The translations under genes and the position numbers were made by a program. DNA of 64,000 nt. Origin: Desmodus rotundus. Lineage: Eukaryota > Chordata > Mammalia > Chiroptera > Phyllostomidae. Under the pieces are notes generated by a model that was given only the letters and a program-made list of their open reading frames with translations, was not told the origin of the DNA and did no database searches. Of the stretch, positions 21,116-32,769 are shown piece after piece; the stretch's first letter is position 1, and each line of letters opens with the position of its first letter. The stretch lies in assembly GCF_022682495.2 (NCBI RefSeq), contig NC_071392.1, positions 106,382,896-106,446,895 of the forward strand, given 5' to 3'.

Positions 21116-22330
21116 GGAGGAGGGAAGATAGGCAAGCTCCACCCCGTGGGGCCTCCAGCTTTTCCTGTTTCTGAGCCAGGGTTGGTGGAAACATGGGCTG
21201 CAATGGAGGAGCGGGAAAGAGCAACACCTGGCATGAAAGCATTCTATGTTCCGAGTCACATTCTACGCTGGGATTGGCTCCCCTTCCTCACCTGGAATTA
21301 GCTTAGGCTACCTCGCCTGGCAGGAGAAATTGACACCCCGTTGAAATTGACGAGACATTTAAGCATTTGCCATCAGAGTACTGTAAGCATTACCATTTGG
21401 GGAAAACTCCCTTAATAAGGGGCCAGACCCATGCACATGCACGAGAGCTGGTTGGCACGTCTTCTCTTGCTGTGTGTTATACGGAAGCCAGCAACAGTTA
21501 AGGGGGCAAGTGACTTGATAGAAGCATCTCTGGAGAACAAGTACTAAATGGTTTCTTTATTGCTCACCTCTCAAGGAACCTTCTGTTTAAATTGCTGGCA
21601 GTAAGTGAGGTTAGACCTGTGAAGTTATTATAAATGCTGTTCTAAAACCTTAAGAACTTTATTTTTTAATTGGTTTCTTTTCTTTTTTTTCCTCCAAACT
21701 AGTAATACAATATGAAGAATGAAAATTAGTAATTTTTGAAGACACAGGAACTATTGAGAGAGAGAACAAAGAGGCTATTGAAACACCATAGGCTTTCGGG
21801 TAAAACCCAAACCACGCAGAACCCTGTTCCCTCCTCTCCTTGCACAATGGAGCCCTCTCTGCTGAGCGTGGGGGGGTGGGGAGGCAGGCTGGAGTCAGAG
21901 TGGGGGGCGGCAAAACAGGATTACAGTTGTAAGTACGTAAGTATGTGCTGAGTTTATTTTGTATTATTAGTTGTTCATTGTATTTTCCGTATGAACAACT
22001 GTAAACCTACTTTTGCCCCGCCCTGTAAGTACCTTGAACAACAAGTTACTGAATGAGAGAGAAATCGGCTGCAGGAAAGAGGAAGCAAAGAGCTGTTACT
22101 GGCGTGGAGAAGCGCAGAGAGCCAGAGACTCCATGTTCTTGCTGAACTCTGTCCTCCCCAGCGCCTTTGTCTGACCTTCTCTCATATGCTGCCAGCAGTT
22201 TAAGGCCTAACCATTTGTGGTTGGGGCTTAAAAAAAAAAAAACGTTAGTTGAAGTTTTCTATAGCTTTTCTACTGCTTTTTACCATAAAAAAATTTTTAA
22301 TCCTCACCCAAGGATGTGTTCAGTGGTTTT

Positions 22331-22542
22331 TTAAAAATTAATTATTTTTAAAGAGAGGGAAGAGAGAGAAAGAGGGAGAAAAACATCAATGTGAGAGAGA
22401 AACATCAATTGGTTGCCTCTTCTTCGCGCCCTGCCTGGGGACTGCACCTGCAGTCTAGGCATGCGCCCTGACCTGAAATCGAACCAGTGACCTTTAGCTT
22501 TGGGGGACGACATCCAACCGATGGAGCCATGCCAGTCAGGGC
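22331..22542 (-). mobile_element. Ves SINE, minus strand, diverged
   Basis: Reverse complement begins GCCCTGACTGGCATGGCTCC, the tRNA-like head, and contains GGTTCGATTTC as B box (reversed at about 22478-22488). The opposite end shows the duplicated AAACATCAATGTGAGAGAGA and AAACATCAATTGGTTGCC segment typical of Ves tails, then an A/T-rich run. No clear target duplication remains. It differs from the 3353 and 17440 copies in the middle region, so it is a different and probably older subfamily. Confidence 0.88.
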
Positions 22543-22564
22543 TCCTGCAGCTTTCCATAGAGGG

Positions 22565-22720
22565 CGCTGTGCAGAAGTGGAAAGAGTCACGAAAACCCAA
22601 GTTCACATCCTCACTCTGCCAGAGCGGGGAGGAAATCTGTGCCTCAGTGAGAAACTCTGACCGTTGAGATCCTGGATTCTAGAGGATTCCCCTCTGGGTT
22701 GTCTGATGTGGCTCTTACGG
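22565..22720 (+). mobile_element. MIR fragment, plus strand (weak)
   Basis: GTGGAAAGAGTCACGAAAAC, CAAGTTCACATCCTCACTCT and AAATCTGTGCCTCAGTGAGA resemble the MIR head and core. Confidence 0.45.
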
Positions 22721-22994
22721 AGCCGACTTTATCATCTGTGAGTTGTAGATAACTGGTCAGCGATGCCCGCTCTGTCCCCCCAGGACGGCATGGAGAGGTT
22801 CCATGACCTGCACGACCTCCCCCAAACAATGTTACCTGCATGGGCACTGCCATTTAAATACTTATGATCTATGGATGTGGCTGTTCTTTAGGTTTTCTTT
22901 TGAAGGAGTTGTGATATCTTTTTAATCTTCATTGATTAATGATAGAGTAAAATAAACCCCTACACGTTTACTTCAAATCTGTACGAGAGTCCTG

Positions 22995-23115
22995 ATTTCA
23001 CCGTTTCCTCTGTATCACTTACTGAGATGTACTCTCTGAGTTGCTTCACCTCTTTGCGCCTTGCTGTTCCCAGCTGCAGGATGGGGATAATGATACCGAG
23101 TGAGATGACCACAGC
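22995..23115 (+). mobile_element. MIR fragment, plus strand
   Basis: TGTATCACTTACTGAGATGT, AGTTGCTTCACCTCTTTGCG and GCAGGATGGGGATAATGATA (23076-23095) are MIR core in sense order. Confidence 0.7.
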
Positions 23116-24114
23116 TTTTACCAATGGCTTTCACACGTATCGTCCCATTTATCACCGATAGCTGAGTGGTGGTTGGCAGTTGGAGTTTAGCTGTTGTGAA
23201 TGGGATTGTGTTTGGGAAGACATTTTTATCAAGTGTGATTCATAAAGTGTGATGCAGATTTCAGCTGGCGCTAGTATCACTGGCGTCAACTGAAGATTTA
23301 AGAGTTGCTCTGAAAGCTTGTGATTTGAATGGGAGAAGAAATTTTCTCTGTTGGTTCCAGAAGGTAAACTGGGACCAATGGGTAGACAGTGTCAGATCAG
23401 GTTTTGGCTGATGATAAGAGGGGGGGACTTCTTTCCTAACAAAGGCTGTGATGATGGGTTGGGCTTCCTTGTGGGGTAGTGAGGCTTGCAACACAGAAAG
23501 CACACGGGCAGACACTGGTTTGCTTATGTAACTTCAGTGCTAGAGAGAGTCCCCGCCTTATCCCCTATTTCTGAGATGCTCAATGTAGAGAAACACAGGC
23601 ACAGGCGGGAAAAACGACCATAGCCCACTTGCAGGGAGCCTGAGAGCCACAGCCTCACAACCCTTAGACACCCCATGAGCCCCGTGCCTGTGCCTTTATG
23701 TGGTTATCACAAGAACAGTGCCTGGGATTCTGCCTGGCGCGCAGTACGTGCACACTGAATGATGGCTTTAAGTCATCTGCCCTCTGAGAAGAGTTTTATC
23801 ATTTACCCTCACAGTAAGTTTTACCCAGACCTTAAGTTTTTATACAGCGACATGATAGGCATACCTGGTAGGGAAAGCTGGCTGTCCCGCTGTGCCGGGT
23901 TGGGTTGCTGGCTAAGTGTGTGACTTCTGAGGGGTTGGCCGTTTGCAGGTTAAGCCAGGAAGCCGAGGCCAGGTGAGCTCTATGACTGTGCTGGATCGGC
24001 CCAATTGAGCTGACATTCACTCTTGGGGGCTCAGCCCCCCAGGTCCAGTGCTCTTCTCTGTTTTCTGTCCCATCCAACACCGAGCTCCGGACTTCACTTC
24101 TAGACTGGCGCTTT
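23116..24114. other. Intron stretch, mostly nothing recognised
   Basis: A possible MIR or L2 end fragment lies at 23705-23770 (AACAGTGCCTGGGATTCTGC). Otherwise no feature was recognised. Confidence 0.35.
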
Positions 24115-24960
24115 CCTCAGTCTTTGACTCTGTTCTTCAAGTTGCTTGGCTCAAAACCTCGTAGCCCTTGCTGATTTCTTTTATATCACACTCTACAGTT
24201 AGCACATCAGCAAATCCTTGAGTGTACCTTCAGACGTATCCAGTATCCAACCTACTCATCTCTGCTGCTACTCCGTTGGATTAAGTCATCATCGCTCTCT
24301 TCTGGAGTAGAGCAGCAGCCCCCTCACGGAGCTCCTGCTTTCTGTCCTTGACATCCTCGTAAAATTTGGTTCCATCCGCTAGTCAAAGGAGGCCTGTGAA
24401 GCTATGACACCTTTTATGTCACTCCTCTGTCCCAAGCTTTCCCCCTCTCACTCAGCATAAAAGCCACAATTCTTACACACGCCTAACAAGGCTTTTTGTG
24501 ATCTGCCCCTCACGCCTGTCTCACCTCATTCCCACTGCTCTGTCTCAATCTCTTTGACGTCTGGCCCCGCAGCCCCACTGACTTACGCTCCTGCCTCATG
24601 ACCCCTGTGCCTGCTGCTTCTGTCTGGAATGCTCTTTCTCCTGGTAGTGATGTGGCTTGCTTCCTGGTCTTGTTCCTGATTTTGCTCAAATGTCACTTTA
24701 TCACCGAGACCTCTCCTTTATGCTATTTATTGCAACAGGTGCCCCTCACATCTTCCCCAGCATTCCCTTGCTGCTTTGTTTTCTCCACGGCAGTTAGCAC
24801 CACCCAACATATGTTACCTTGTCTTTTACCGTCTTTCTCCTTCCATTACGACGTAAGCTCTGTGAGGTCAGGGATTTTTGTGTGTTTTGTTCACCTCCCT
24901 TTTAGAGCAGTGCTGAGTCCCCAGCTGGCACTCATTCACTGTTTTCTGAAAAGCAAATGA
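24115..24960 (+). mobile_element. L2 LINE, plus strand, about 850 bases
   Basis: The best preserved L2 in the window. In order: TATCACACTCTACAGTTAGC, CTCACTCAGCATAAAAGCCA (24450-24469), AACAAGGCTTTTTGTGATCT, GTCTGGAATGCTCTTTCTCC (24623-24642), TTGCTCAAATGTCACTTTAT, CTCTGTGAGGTCAGGGATTT and the 3' end at the CTGGCACTCATTCACTG segment. This is the end of L2 ORF2 plus the 3' UTR. Frames are broken. Confidence 0.9.
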
Positions 24961-25043
24961 ATGAGTTTCCCAGAGACTCGTGTGTGCCAGACCTTAGACA
25001 AGAGGCTCTGGTGATACCTCCCTGGGCTTTCATTGGGCATTTC

Positions 25044-25640
25044 TGTGGCAGGCAGTTTTTGACATGGTTCCCAATAATTCCCACCAATGAGTGTTTGTGC
25101 CCTTGTGTAATTCCTTCAGGTGTGGGCTGGACCCGGAGACTTGCTTCTAACAACTAAAATATGGCAAAAGTTATGGGATGTTACTTCTTAGGTTAGCTGA
25201 CAAAAGACTGTAGCTTCTACCTAGCTATGATGCCTGTTTGCTGGCACTTTCTCTTGCCCCCGCACTTGCTTGCTCTGCGGAAGCCAGCCGACATGTTGTG
25301 AGACACCTTACAGAGAGGCCCATGAGTTAAGGAACCCAGGGAGGCCTCTAGCCAGTGCCTTGGGAAGAGCTAAGACCTCAGCCAAACTGTCCACGGAGAC
25401 TGAGTCCTGCTAACAACCACACGATTGAGCTTAGAAGCCGATCCTTCCCAGGTCAGCCTTCAGATGAGACCACAGCCCGAGCGAACATCTTGATTGTGGC
25501 CCGTGACATGCTAAAACAGAGGGCCCAGTTACACTGTGCCTGGATTCCTGATCCACCGGACTGTGAGAGAAGAAATGTGTATTATTTGGAACTACTAAGT
25601 TTTGGGGTAATTTGTTACATGGCGGTAGATAACTGATACA
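25044..25640 (+). mobile_element. Solo LTR, MaLR/ERVL type, near full length
   Basis: It opens TGTGGCAGGCAGTTTTTGAC and ends with GGGGTAATTTGTTACATGGC followed by ACTGATACA, the standard TG...CA form of the MaLR group. Mid parts GTGGGCTGGACCCGGAGACT, CAAAAGACTGTAGCTTCTAC and the terminal GAAATGTGTATTATTTGGAA (about 25573) agree with the same LTR type. About 595 bases, no internal retroviral sequence on either side, so a solo LTR from old recombination. The exact subfamily is not assigned. Confidence 0.7.
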
Positions 25641-25735
25641 CTTCTACTGTTGTGGTTTTTGTTTCTCCTTTGCTCATTGGGGGCAATAGTCCTTTATGAG
25701 AGAAGTCGAATTCTCGACATTTCCTCCTCCCTCAG

Positions 25736-25737
<2 letters not shown>

Positions 25738-25771
<34 letters not shown>
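25738..25771 (+). repeat. (CA)n microsatellite
   Basis: Pure CA dinucleotides over about 34 bases, with an imperfect TTACACTT edge. It is long enough to be polymorphic. Confidence 0.95.
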
Positions 25772-25773
<2 letters not shown>

Positions 25774-26464
25774 ACACTTTCATTTGAGGCATTCCTGACA
25801 CTGGTATTTGACACACCTCCAGGCCCAGGACGCTGCCTGAGACCCTGTTGGCAATGCCATAATAAGGCAGGTAAATTCTCAGCACCTCTGGCACCGCTCA
25901 AGGCAGAGTCATAAGCGATGCTTGTTGGATAATGCCGAGGTGTGTCATTGCCTGGCAGGCTGTTTGGTATTTATAGGGAGCTGAGAGTTAGGCACTGGGG
26001 AAAAATGAGTTCCAGACTGTTACACTTATTTTCAGATAGAATCATAGTCTCTGAAAAATTGTGTAGGATGTTGAGCTGATTGGGAATTCACCATGCTTGC
26101 ACGGCTCACTGGGCTTGTATAGCGGAGGAGCAAAGTCATCGTGTTGGTTGAGAAGACGACAGTCACGTCGCCTCAGCTGGCTGGTGATAGATGTTCGAGG
26201 ACAGGCTGAGGACGCGGTGGCATTCTTTTTCTAACTTGAAGCCACTGAGTTGCATTTTAAAGTAAGTCGACAAAAAAGAAGGTGCCGTGACAGAAACATC
26301 GGGAGGCTCTTGTCACTGGCGGGCCGGGCTGGTTGACAACACTGAACGTTTTGAGATAAGCGTTTAGAAATTCAAAGAGGCTTCTTGTCTGTCATTTGTC
26401 ATGGCTGAAAACTTGGAGGAAAATAACAGTCTCACACGGGAGGATTTGGGGGAGCTGAGTTTAG

Positions 26465-27130
26465 TCAATCAATCAATCAGTCAATCAGCAATCAACTCCT
26501 GTATGTCTATTTTGTGGCCAAAACCATGCTCAGTGATGGAAAATATAGCTAAATAACATGCCATTCCTGTTATCAGGAGTGCATGGAATAGTGCTGGGGC
26601 AACACATGTGTAAACATAAACACAGTGTCACAATTTGGTGCAGTGAGGGCTTGGGCTCTGTGGGAGGCCAAAGAGATCAATTCATCTAACCCATAGGGAA
26701 CAGGGAAGGCAAAATAAGATTCTTCTGAGCAGGCAAATAAAATGAGTTGGTAAACAGCAGGATAAGGATCTAGGGTAATAGAGGACATTCTAGGTTGAAG
26801 GACCAGTCTGTGCAAAGGCCTCATATACCAGTCAGCTCGGCTGGGTTGGGGGGTAGAAAAGTTCATCAAGGCACATATGTGGGAGGCAGGAAAGAGGCAG
26901 GAGGGATGGAGGAGGCTGGTCTGGAAAGGCCTTGAGGGCCAGGCCAAGACTTAGATTCTGTTGTAAGGGCAATGGAGCTCATGTAGGGCCCCCAGAGGGA
27001 AGGCCTTCTCAGCTTTGGGGTTTGGAAGGGTCACTCTGACGTCCCATTTGGAGGGGAGGTATCTGCGAATGGGAGCAGATAGGTCAGTGAGATCAGAGAT
27101 GAGGACGCTTGTTAATACGCTGCTCTGAGC
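26465..27130 (-). mobile_element. L2 LINE, minus strand
   Basis: After the reversed tail (TCAATCAATCAATCAGTCAA) the order runs AACAGGGAAGGCAAAATAAG, AGTCTGTGCAAAGGCCTCAT (26804-26823), GAAAGGCCTTGAGGGCCAGG, GGGTTTGGAAGGGTCACTCT and AGGTCAGTGAGATCAGAGAT, all reversed L2. Confidence 0.75.
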
Positions 27131-27328
27131 CATGCTTGCTGTGCCCCATTATGTGTTCTCCCTTTGGGGTGAGCTGCAGCCATCTCCACGTGTCTGCAGG
27201 CCCCTGATGGGGAGATAGAGCAGATAGTCATTTCAGAGATAACCTAGGTGTTGGGGGCAGGCACTGGACTTTCAAGGTCCTTCTCGAAGAGCACAGTGAG
27301 GGCCCAGCCTGAGAGCGGGTTGGCAGAG

Positions 27329-27418
27329 GGGTGACCAGCTGTCCCAGGTTGCCAGGATGCAGGGCTTTCATTGCTAGAACTAGGAATTTCCTGGGAAACT
27401 GGGACAAGTTGGTCACCC
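27329..27418. mobile_element. Short palindromic TIR element (hAT-type MITE)
   Basis: GGGTGACCAGCTGTCCC (27329-27345) and GGGACAAGTTGGTCACCC (27401-27418) are near-perfect inverted repeats round a short centre, matching a known class of about 90-base palindromic mammalian MITEs. It could fold into a long hairpin. Confidence 0.7.
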
Positions 27419-27429
27419 AAGTAAGCATT

Positions 27430-28340
27430 TCAGTCCCCTGCTCTCTTGGTCACACATGTTGCTATGGCCACTTTCTGAAGGCCCACTGTCTTCACTTGCT
27501 CCCTCAGCTGAGGCCAGACCCTGAGCTCTTTGTTCAGACCAGGGATGTGCACCACTAGGAGGTGCTAGTTGCTTTATTGGAGCTGCCCCTAATCCAGGAC
27601 TCTCGGTGGGGAGCCATGCCCTCCCCCAGGCTTGGTTCTAGTCCTGGACCTGGGTTCCAGCCTTCCCTCAGCCCCAGGTGCCTTCAGAGTCCGCGTGTTC
27701 TCGGGGCCACGTGTCAGTCTTTGCCTCTCTGGCCCAGGCCCCTCATTTTCTGAGAGGTTTCACTCAGTAGAACTTGCACCCAAACCAGGCCTGTGTGCAC
27801 CAGCCACGGGACCAGGAGGCCGCTGTGGCCTCAGATGGTGGTTCCCAGGCTGCATGTGAGGGTTGGGATGAATGCAGTCAGGAAAAATGTGCACAGGATG
27901 AGCGTTTAGTGCCGTATAGCTATAATGGAAACCATGGGACGAGACCTTCGCTCCACATCGTCCAAGGCTGTGGCTCACCCAGACCAGCATTTTGCCTTCC
28001 CTTGCTACATAGCCGTGATCTTCTGTGTGCATGCCTGGTTTCCGATAGAGGTTGTACATGTCAGTCCTTCCATGAAGTTTATTGAGCTGTGTCCTCCCAG
28101 CTAATTCCGACCCAATATGGAAGGTTCCTGCACACCAGCAGGAATCAGTGATGGCGTGGCCATCCCGAGACCCCCTCCCGGAGCCTGCGCAGTGCCCGTT
28201 CTGCCCGTTCTATGAGAAGGTTCTTGTCTGAGCAGAAGGGCCTCCTTACACTCTCCCTGCACAGGTTCCACCGCTCTTCTGAGGCACCTTTATCTTCCCT
28301 CTGGGTTTAGGAGGCAGTGACTCTCACCTCTTAGAATCTG
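27430..28340. other. Intron stretch, nothing recognised
   Basis: GC-moderate unique DNA. Several open frames of about 100 codons occur on both strands but lack splice context or a recognisable protein. Confidence 0.4.
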
Positions 28341-28344
28341 CATG

Positions 28345-28735
28345 TCTTTGTCTGCCCAGGTGCTATAACAAAGTACCAAGCTCTGGGGACTGGGGGCTAA
28401 GACAATAGACTTTTTTTTCCCTCTCATAGCTCTGGAGGTTAGAAATCTCAGATCAAGGCTGGGCAGGGTCAGCTTCCGGTGAGGGCTCTCTTCCTGGTTT
28501 GCAGTTGGCCACTTACTCATTGTGTCCTCTGGCATGGTGGGGGGTGGCAACGGACTACTCCTTTATGTCTATTCTTATAAGGTCACTAATCCTATTGGGT
28601 CAAGGCCCCACCATTATGACCTCATTTAACCTTAATTACTTTCTAAAGGCCCTTTCTCCAAATATAGTCACATTGAGGGTTTGGGCTTCAACATTTCCAA
28701 TTCTGGGGAGACACATTTCAGTCCACAGCACTGCC
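28345..28735 (-). mobile_element. MaLR-type LTR relic, minus strand
   Basis: GGTGCTATAACAAAGTACCA (28359-28378), CATAGCTCTGGAGGTTAGAA, TCAAGGCCCCACCATTATGA and CACATTTCAGTCCACAGCAC (28712-28731) are in the order of an antisense MST/MLT1 LTR, nearly end to end. Confidence 0.85.
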
Positions 28736-28739
28736 GTCT

Positions 28740-29640
28740 TCCATGTCTGACTCTTACCCCACTCCTGGTTGGAGAGCTTGGCACTCTGAGTGAGTGAATG
28801 CACTGCCAGGGTTGTTGGTGGTAGTGCTGGCTAAGGTGGAGGGAGTGGGAGGTGGGCAGACTGTTCTCAACAGTATAAAGATGAGAGGACATTTAAAAAG
28901 AGCTTCTATAGTGTAGATACCAGGCACAAACATTATCGTAAGCTTAGCTCATTTATCTGGCAGCGGTACCACACTACTTACTAGAAGGCAAATTGTGTAG
29001 CTACAGCACAAGCTTCTTTTCCTCGCAGAGAAAGCAAGTTGAGGAATTGTCTGTGAGGGCAAGGGAATTGGGGCAGCCAGACAAGGGCTTTACTGGGACG
29101 CATCACGTTGCTGGCGCTCTCAGGGGAGTTTTGTTGAATGAATGGCGTGGGGCTGAAGGCCCAGGGACACCTGGCTGGTTCCTAGAGTAAGCTGATACTT
29201 TCGGTAGATGGGCAGACTTCTGGCTCCTTAGGGAAGACTTCGTAAACATGACAGGTCTGCATCCTCCGGAATGTGGGGCCGCAGTGGTGGTGCTCTGGCC
29301 CCCAGCTGAGGATGCGGGCAGCGCCAGGAGGGTCCTGGGGCGGCAGGTGAGAGGCCGTGATGCTGAAGCCCGGTGCCGGTGGTGGAGGGGACTCCAAAGG
29401 CAGAGCTCATCCTCCTCACATCAACAAGCACTGCACAGCTGCTTTTCTGCTGTATCAGAAACAAGTTAGGGAGGTCATGCTTAGGCTTTTCCCAAGTGAC
29501 TGCATTCTGGAATAGGTACCATGCGTGCCAACAGCAGCAGCGCGCAGCCAGGCTCCCTAATTTGGGGCCCCTCCGAAGTCAGATCAGGCACTGATATGGG
29601 GACACAAGAGTGGCGGCCATGATTTACATGACCCTTCCAA
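28740..29640. other. Intron stretch, mostly nothing recognised
   Basis: A possible reversed MIR fragment lies at about 28900-28990. The part 29240-29400 is GC-rich but has few CpGs in a row and no promoter motif. No exon. Confidence 0.35.
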
Positions 29641-29644
29641 TGCC

Positions 29645-29870
29645 CATTTACTAATCAATAGTGGAGAAGTTCCAAGTACTTAACATATTGTTTGCCAACA
29701 CATTGCTGTGGCAACGGCTAATCCATGAGGGTTCATTCAGGAAGGGGTTCTGGAGGCACTTTCTCCGACATAAGCTTGTTAGGGCTGAGAACACCTGTAT
29801 TCCTACAGATATCAGCGGGAACATTACCTGGTGGAGCCGATTCAAGGGGAGAAAGCATCCCCATCATTCT
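29645..29870. other. Candidate conserved noncoding block
   Basis: No repeat signature. It contains ACTAATCAATAGTGG, ACATATTGTTTGCC (forkhead-like TGTTTGC), ATTGCTGTGGCAACGG (RFX-like half sites) and GATATCAGCGGGAACATT. A frame of about 100 codons runs through on the plus strand, but the conserved-looking words ignore codon phase. Regulatory inference only. Confidence 0.35.
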
Positions 29871-29964
29871 GGCCCCGTGAGAGCGCTCTGGGAAAGGTTT
29901 GCCAAACATAGGGCTTGGGCCCTGTCAAGTCCAATCACGATTTCTTCTACCCTGACCCCTCTCT

Positions 29965-30480
29965 CCTCCTTTATTAGTTTTTAATTTTTTATTGCAAAAA
30001 AATTAAGTTTATATATAATGCATATTTTCTGTAGAAAATTAGGGAAAAAATGAAAAAGCGCATATAAGAAATAAGGCTCATTCCTAAGAACAGAGGTGAT
30101 TCGCGTTATACTTGGAGCATTTCCTGCCAGTCTTTTTAATACTCATATTTGTACATTTGCATATTGATAGCACGAATGGAATAATTATGTATATGACAGT
30201 TTATTTCATGTCCTGCTTTATTACCCAATGTTTTACCATAAAAGTACCCCGCACTCAGGGCGGTTTGGAACTCCTAAGTTATGGGTAACGGCATGTCCTT
30301 CAACTGCATGAGTATATGACAAGTTTTTTAATCAGTCTCTCATTTTGAACATTTCTGAATTCCCTTGCCTTCGTATAAATAACACTTTATTGCATCTCCT
30401 TGCCTGGAAGTCATAAGTACCTTCCTAGGAGAGAATTACTGTATCCACCTCCAAGGATGTTAAAAATGACACACGTGTCC
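29965..30480 (-). mobile_element. Possible old L1-type 3' relic, minus strand
   Basis: A run of AT-rich phrases (AAGAACAGAGGTGATTCGCG, TTTCCTGCCAGTCTTTTTAA at 30120-30139, TTATTTCATGTCCTGCTTTA) resembles a common decayed LINE 3' segment. Low certainty. Confidence 0.35.
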
Positions 30481-31254
30481 AAACTTCCTTCTAGATGTGT
30501 AGCCACTTGGATGCCCACCAGCGGTAACGCTTCCACTGCCATCCCGCCAGACTGATGGGCCGTTCTGTTCTCTTGGCCGTTTTGTTAGTCTAGTATTTCC
30601 AGCTTGGAATTATCCAACGTCACCGGTAGGAAAGGTGTTAGATATGAGAAGATTTAAACATATGAGTGATAAGGTCAGCCCTTGGGTGCGGGGAATGTCT
30701 GTTTCTTCTGTGCTGAAGCAGACAGGGATGGGTTTTTGCGTTGAGTGGCAGCACCTGCCCTGGGTAGTTGCAGAATGGGGACTGTTTCTCACTTGGGGAA
30801 GAGAAGGTGGGAGCAATGGGCCGAGGCCCCAGTGCCTGAGACATAGGAGTTACTGCTGTTAGCTGGCTGAAGGCCACCTCTCTGACACCTGCTGCCTGTC
30901 CTGTTGACCATTTCGTGGCTCTCTGGGCAACTGTACCCACATCACTCCCCTGCCCCTCAGAAACACCATGGCAGGACGTCCCCACAGCCCCTGCTGTCAT
31001 CCCTCCACGTAGTCACTGTCACTGGACATATGCCAGACACACCCGTTCCATGGTTCAGGGACACGTGCACCCCAAAGATTCCCCCATCTTCTTGTCTGGT
31101 CCCAGCCCGTCTCATCCACCCCGCGGCTCACAGCCGCAGATGCCGGGGCTGTCCCCAGACAGCTGCAGTCATCTGCGTCCTGTCTGGGTTGTGTCCGCCC
31201 TTCCCCTCCCTCGGCCCCTCTCTGGGCATCTCTGAGGGCCGCCTTGCTGGGAGC
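30480..31254. other. Intron stretch, nothing recognised
   Basis: C-rich unique DNA, 30900-31260, with open frames up to about 119 codons that show no protein family signature. Confidence 0.4.
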
Positions 31255-31400
31255 AGCTGTTGATTCAGATTTTCATCAGGACTGTGGTAATTAAAACTCG
31301 AAGCTCTTCAGACATTTGCGTTCCATTACACTGGAAGAGCAGCTGTTTAAATTCGGGGCAGGGAACCAGAGCCTCATGCAGCGAGCTTGGGCTTAGAGTA
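31255..31400. other. Candidate conserved noncoding block
   Basis: GATTCAGATTTTCATC, GTGGTAATTAAAAC (homeodomain-type TAATTA), GCAGCTGTTTAAATTC (E-box CAGCTG plus AT core). No repeat signature. Inference only. Confidence 0.3.
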
Positions 31401-31537
31401 ATCAAGTCTGCAGAGTCACCCCCTTTCTCTTCGTCCAGAGAGAGGCTTTGGGGGAGCAACCCCCGCCCCTGCCTCCCTGCCCCATTTGTATGAACAACTT
31501 CTATGTTCCGGGCGCTGTGCTGTGCTGTTTATGGCTA

Positions 31538-31735
31538 ATAACGTGTGACTTGGAGCCAGACTGCGTGGGTTCAGATCCCGGCTCCGTCCTTTATTGGCTG
31601 TGTGACCTTGAGCAGGTTACTTAACATCGCTGTAGAATGCGAGAATCGCTAGTTTTCGTCCTAGATGGTTGAGGGTCAAGTGAAATAGTGCATAGAGGAC
31701 GGGCAATACAGAGTACGTGCCTAATTAGTGTTTGT
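31538..31735 (+). mobile_element. MIR SINE, plus strand, near full length
   Basis: GTGACTTGGAGCCAGACTGC, GGTTCAGATCCCGGCTCC (B-box derived), TTGGCTGTGTGACCTTGAGC (31595-31614) and the 3' arm to GTACGTGCCTAATTAGTG follow MIR end to end. Confidence 0.92.
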
Positions 31736-32197
31736 TTATATTACTAGAATTTTATTTAAAGCCCCTGATACTTCAGTTCCCCATATCTTTCCCCATGTAC
31801 AGAGGAGGAATGGAGCCCTGTGGCAGTGAACTCGTGTATGTGAGCACATGGCGAAGGGGATGCTGCTGGGCCTCGAGCACTGGGCTGCCTGACTGTGGGC
31901 ACGCGTCCATCACTCCTCATGCCTGGCCCCCCTTCTTCCCATGCTATCTTCGTGCCTTTTGTTCCTTTTCTCAACTCAGGAGCAGTGGCCTCAGCTCTGG
32001 GGATTGCCATACCCTATCTGCTTGCTGGGGGCAAGGAGGAAGTCCTGGATGAACGGGGTTTCTTCATGCTTTGTTGGACCTCAGGTTTCCCAGCCCTCTC
32101 TCACTGCAGACATTCAGACATTTCAACTGCAACCTTAGAAACATCATCATAACCCATATTTCACCTTCCAGGGCCTGTGGGATCTTGAATGCGTTGA

Positions 32198-32250
32198 CAT
32201 ATGCATGCATGCAGACAGACAGACAGACGCACGCACACAAGTGCATGCAC
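32198..32250 (+). repeat. Short impure CAGA/CACA repeat
   Basis: GACAGACAGACAGACG units followed by CACGCACACAAG. Low copy number. Confidence 0.6.
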
Positions 32251-32419
32251 CAGCAGGGAAACATCCTTTCCCTCGTGTTAACAGCCTCTGGCCTGGGGCA
32301 GGAGTTGAAATAACCACCGTCCAGAGTGGTTGTTCCACAATAATAATAGTGGCAGTGTTGTCGGCCGCTGCCGTCCTTCCCTGGGAAGCACTGTAAGCCT
32401 GGCTGGCGCCCTTCTGGGG

Positions 32420-32600
32420 CTTCCCGTGCGTTATTTAATTCCATCCCCACAGCAATCCTGCAGGTAAGCATGATTTTCTCTGTATCGCGTATGAAGAAAT
32501 GAGACACGAGGGGGCTTGGAAACAGGCCCCGGGACACACAGGACGTAAGTGGGAGGCTGGAGTTTGAGCCTGGCTGTGCGGAGCCTGCAGCCCATGCTCA
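32420..32600 (-). mobile_element. MIR SINE, minus strand
   Basis: GTGCGTTATTTAATTCCATC, CAGCAATCCTGCAGGTAAGC, TATGAAGAAATGAGACACGA and GACACACAGGACGTAAGTGG follow reversed MIR. Confidence 0.8.
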
Positions 32601-32769
32601 CTGCTTAGGCTCTGATGCACTTGGTGAATTCTCAGCTCCAGGATGTCATCCCATTGGGTGCGCAGCCCGGGTCTGGGCCCAGGGTTCTCTGGGAAGTGCT
32701 TCCAGTGGGACAGCTCTCTCCCCACGAAGCATGTGTTCTCTGACCCCTCCTTTGATGCTGTGACCTCTC

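Noticed and set aside
30900..31260. A CpG island promoter
   Set aside because: The stretch is C-rich but CpG pairs are scattered, and no first-exon or promoter signal is seen.
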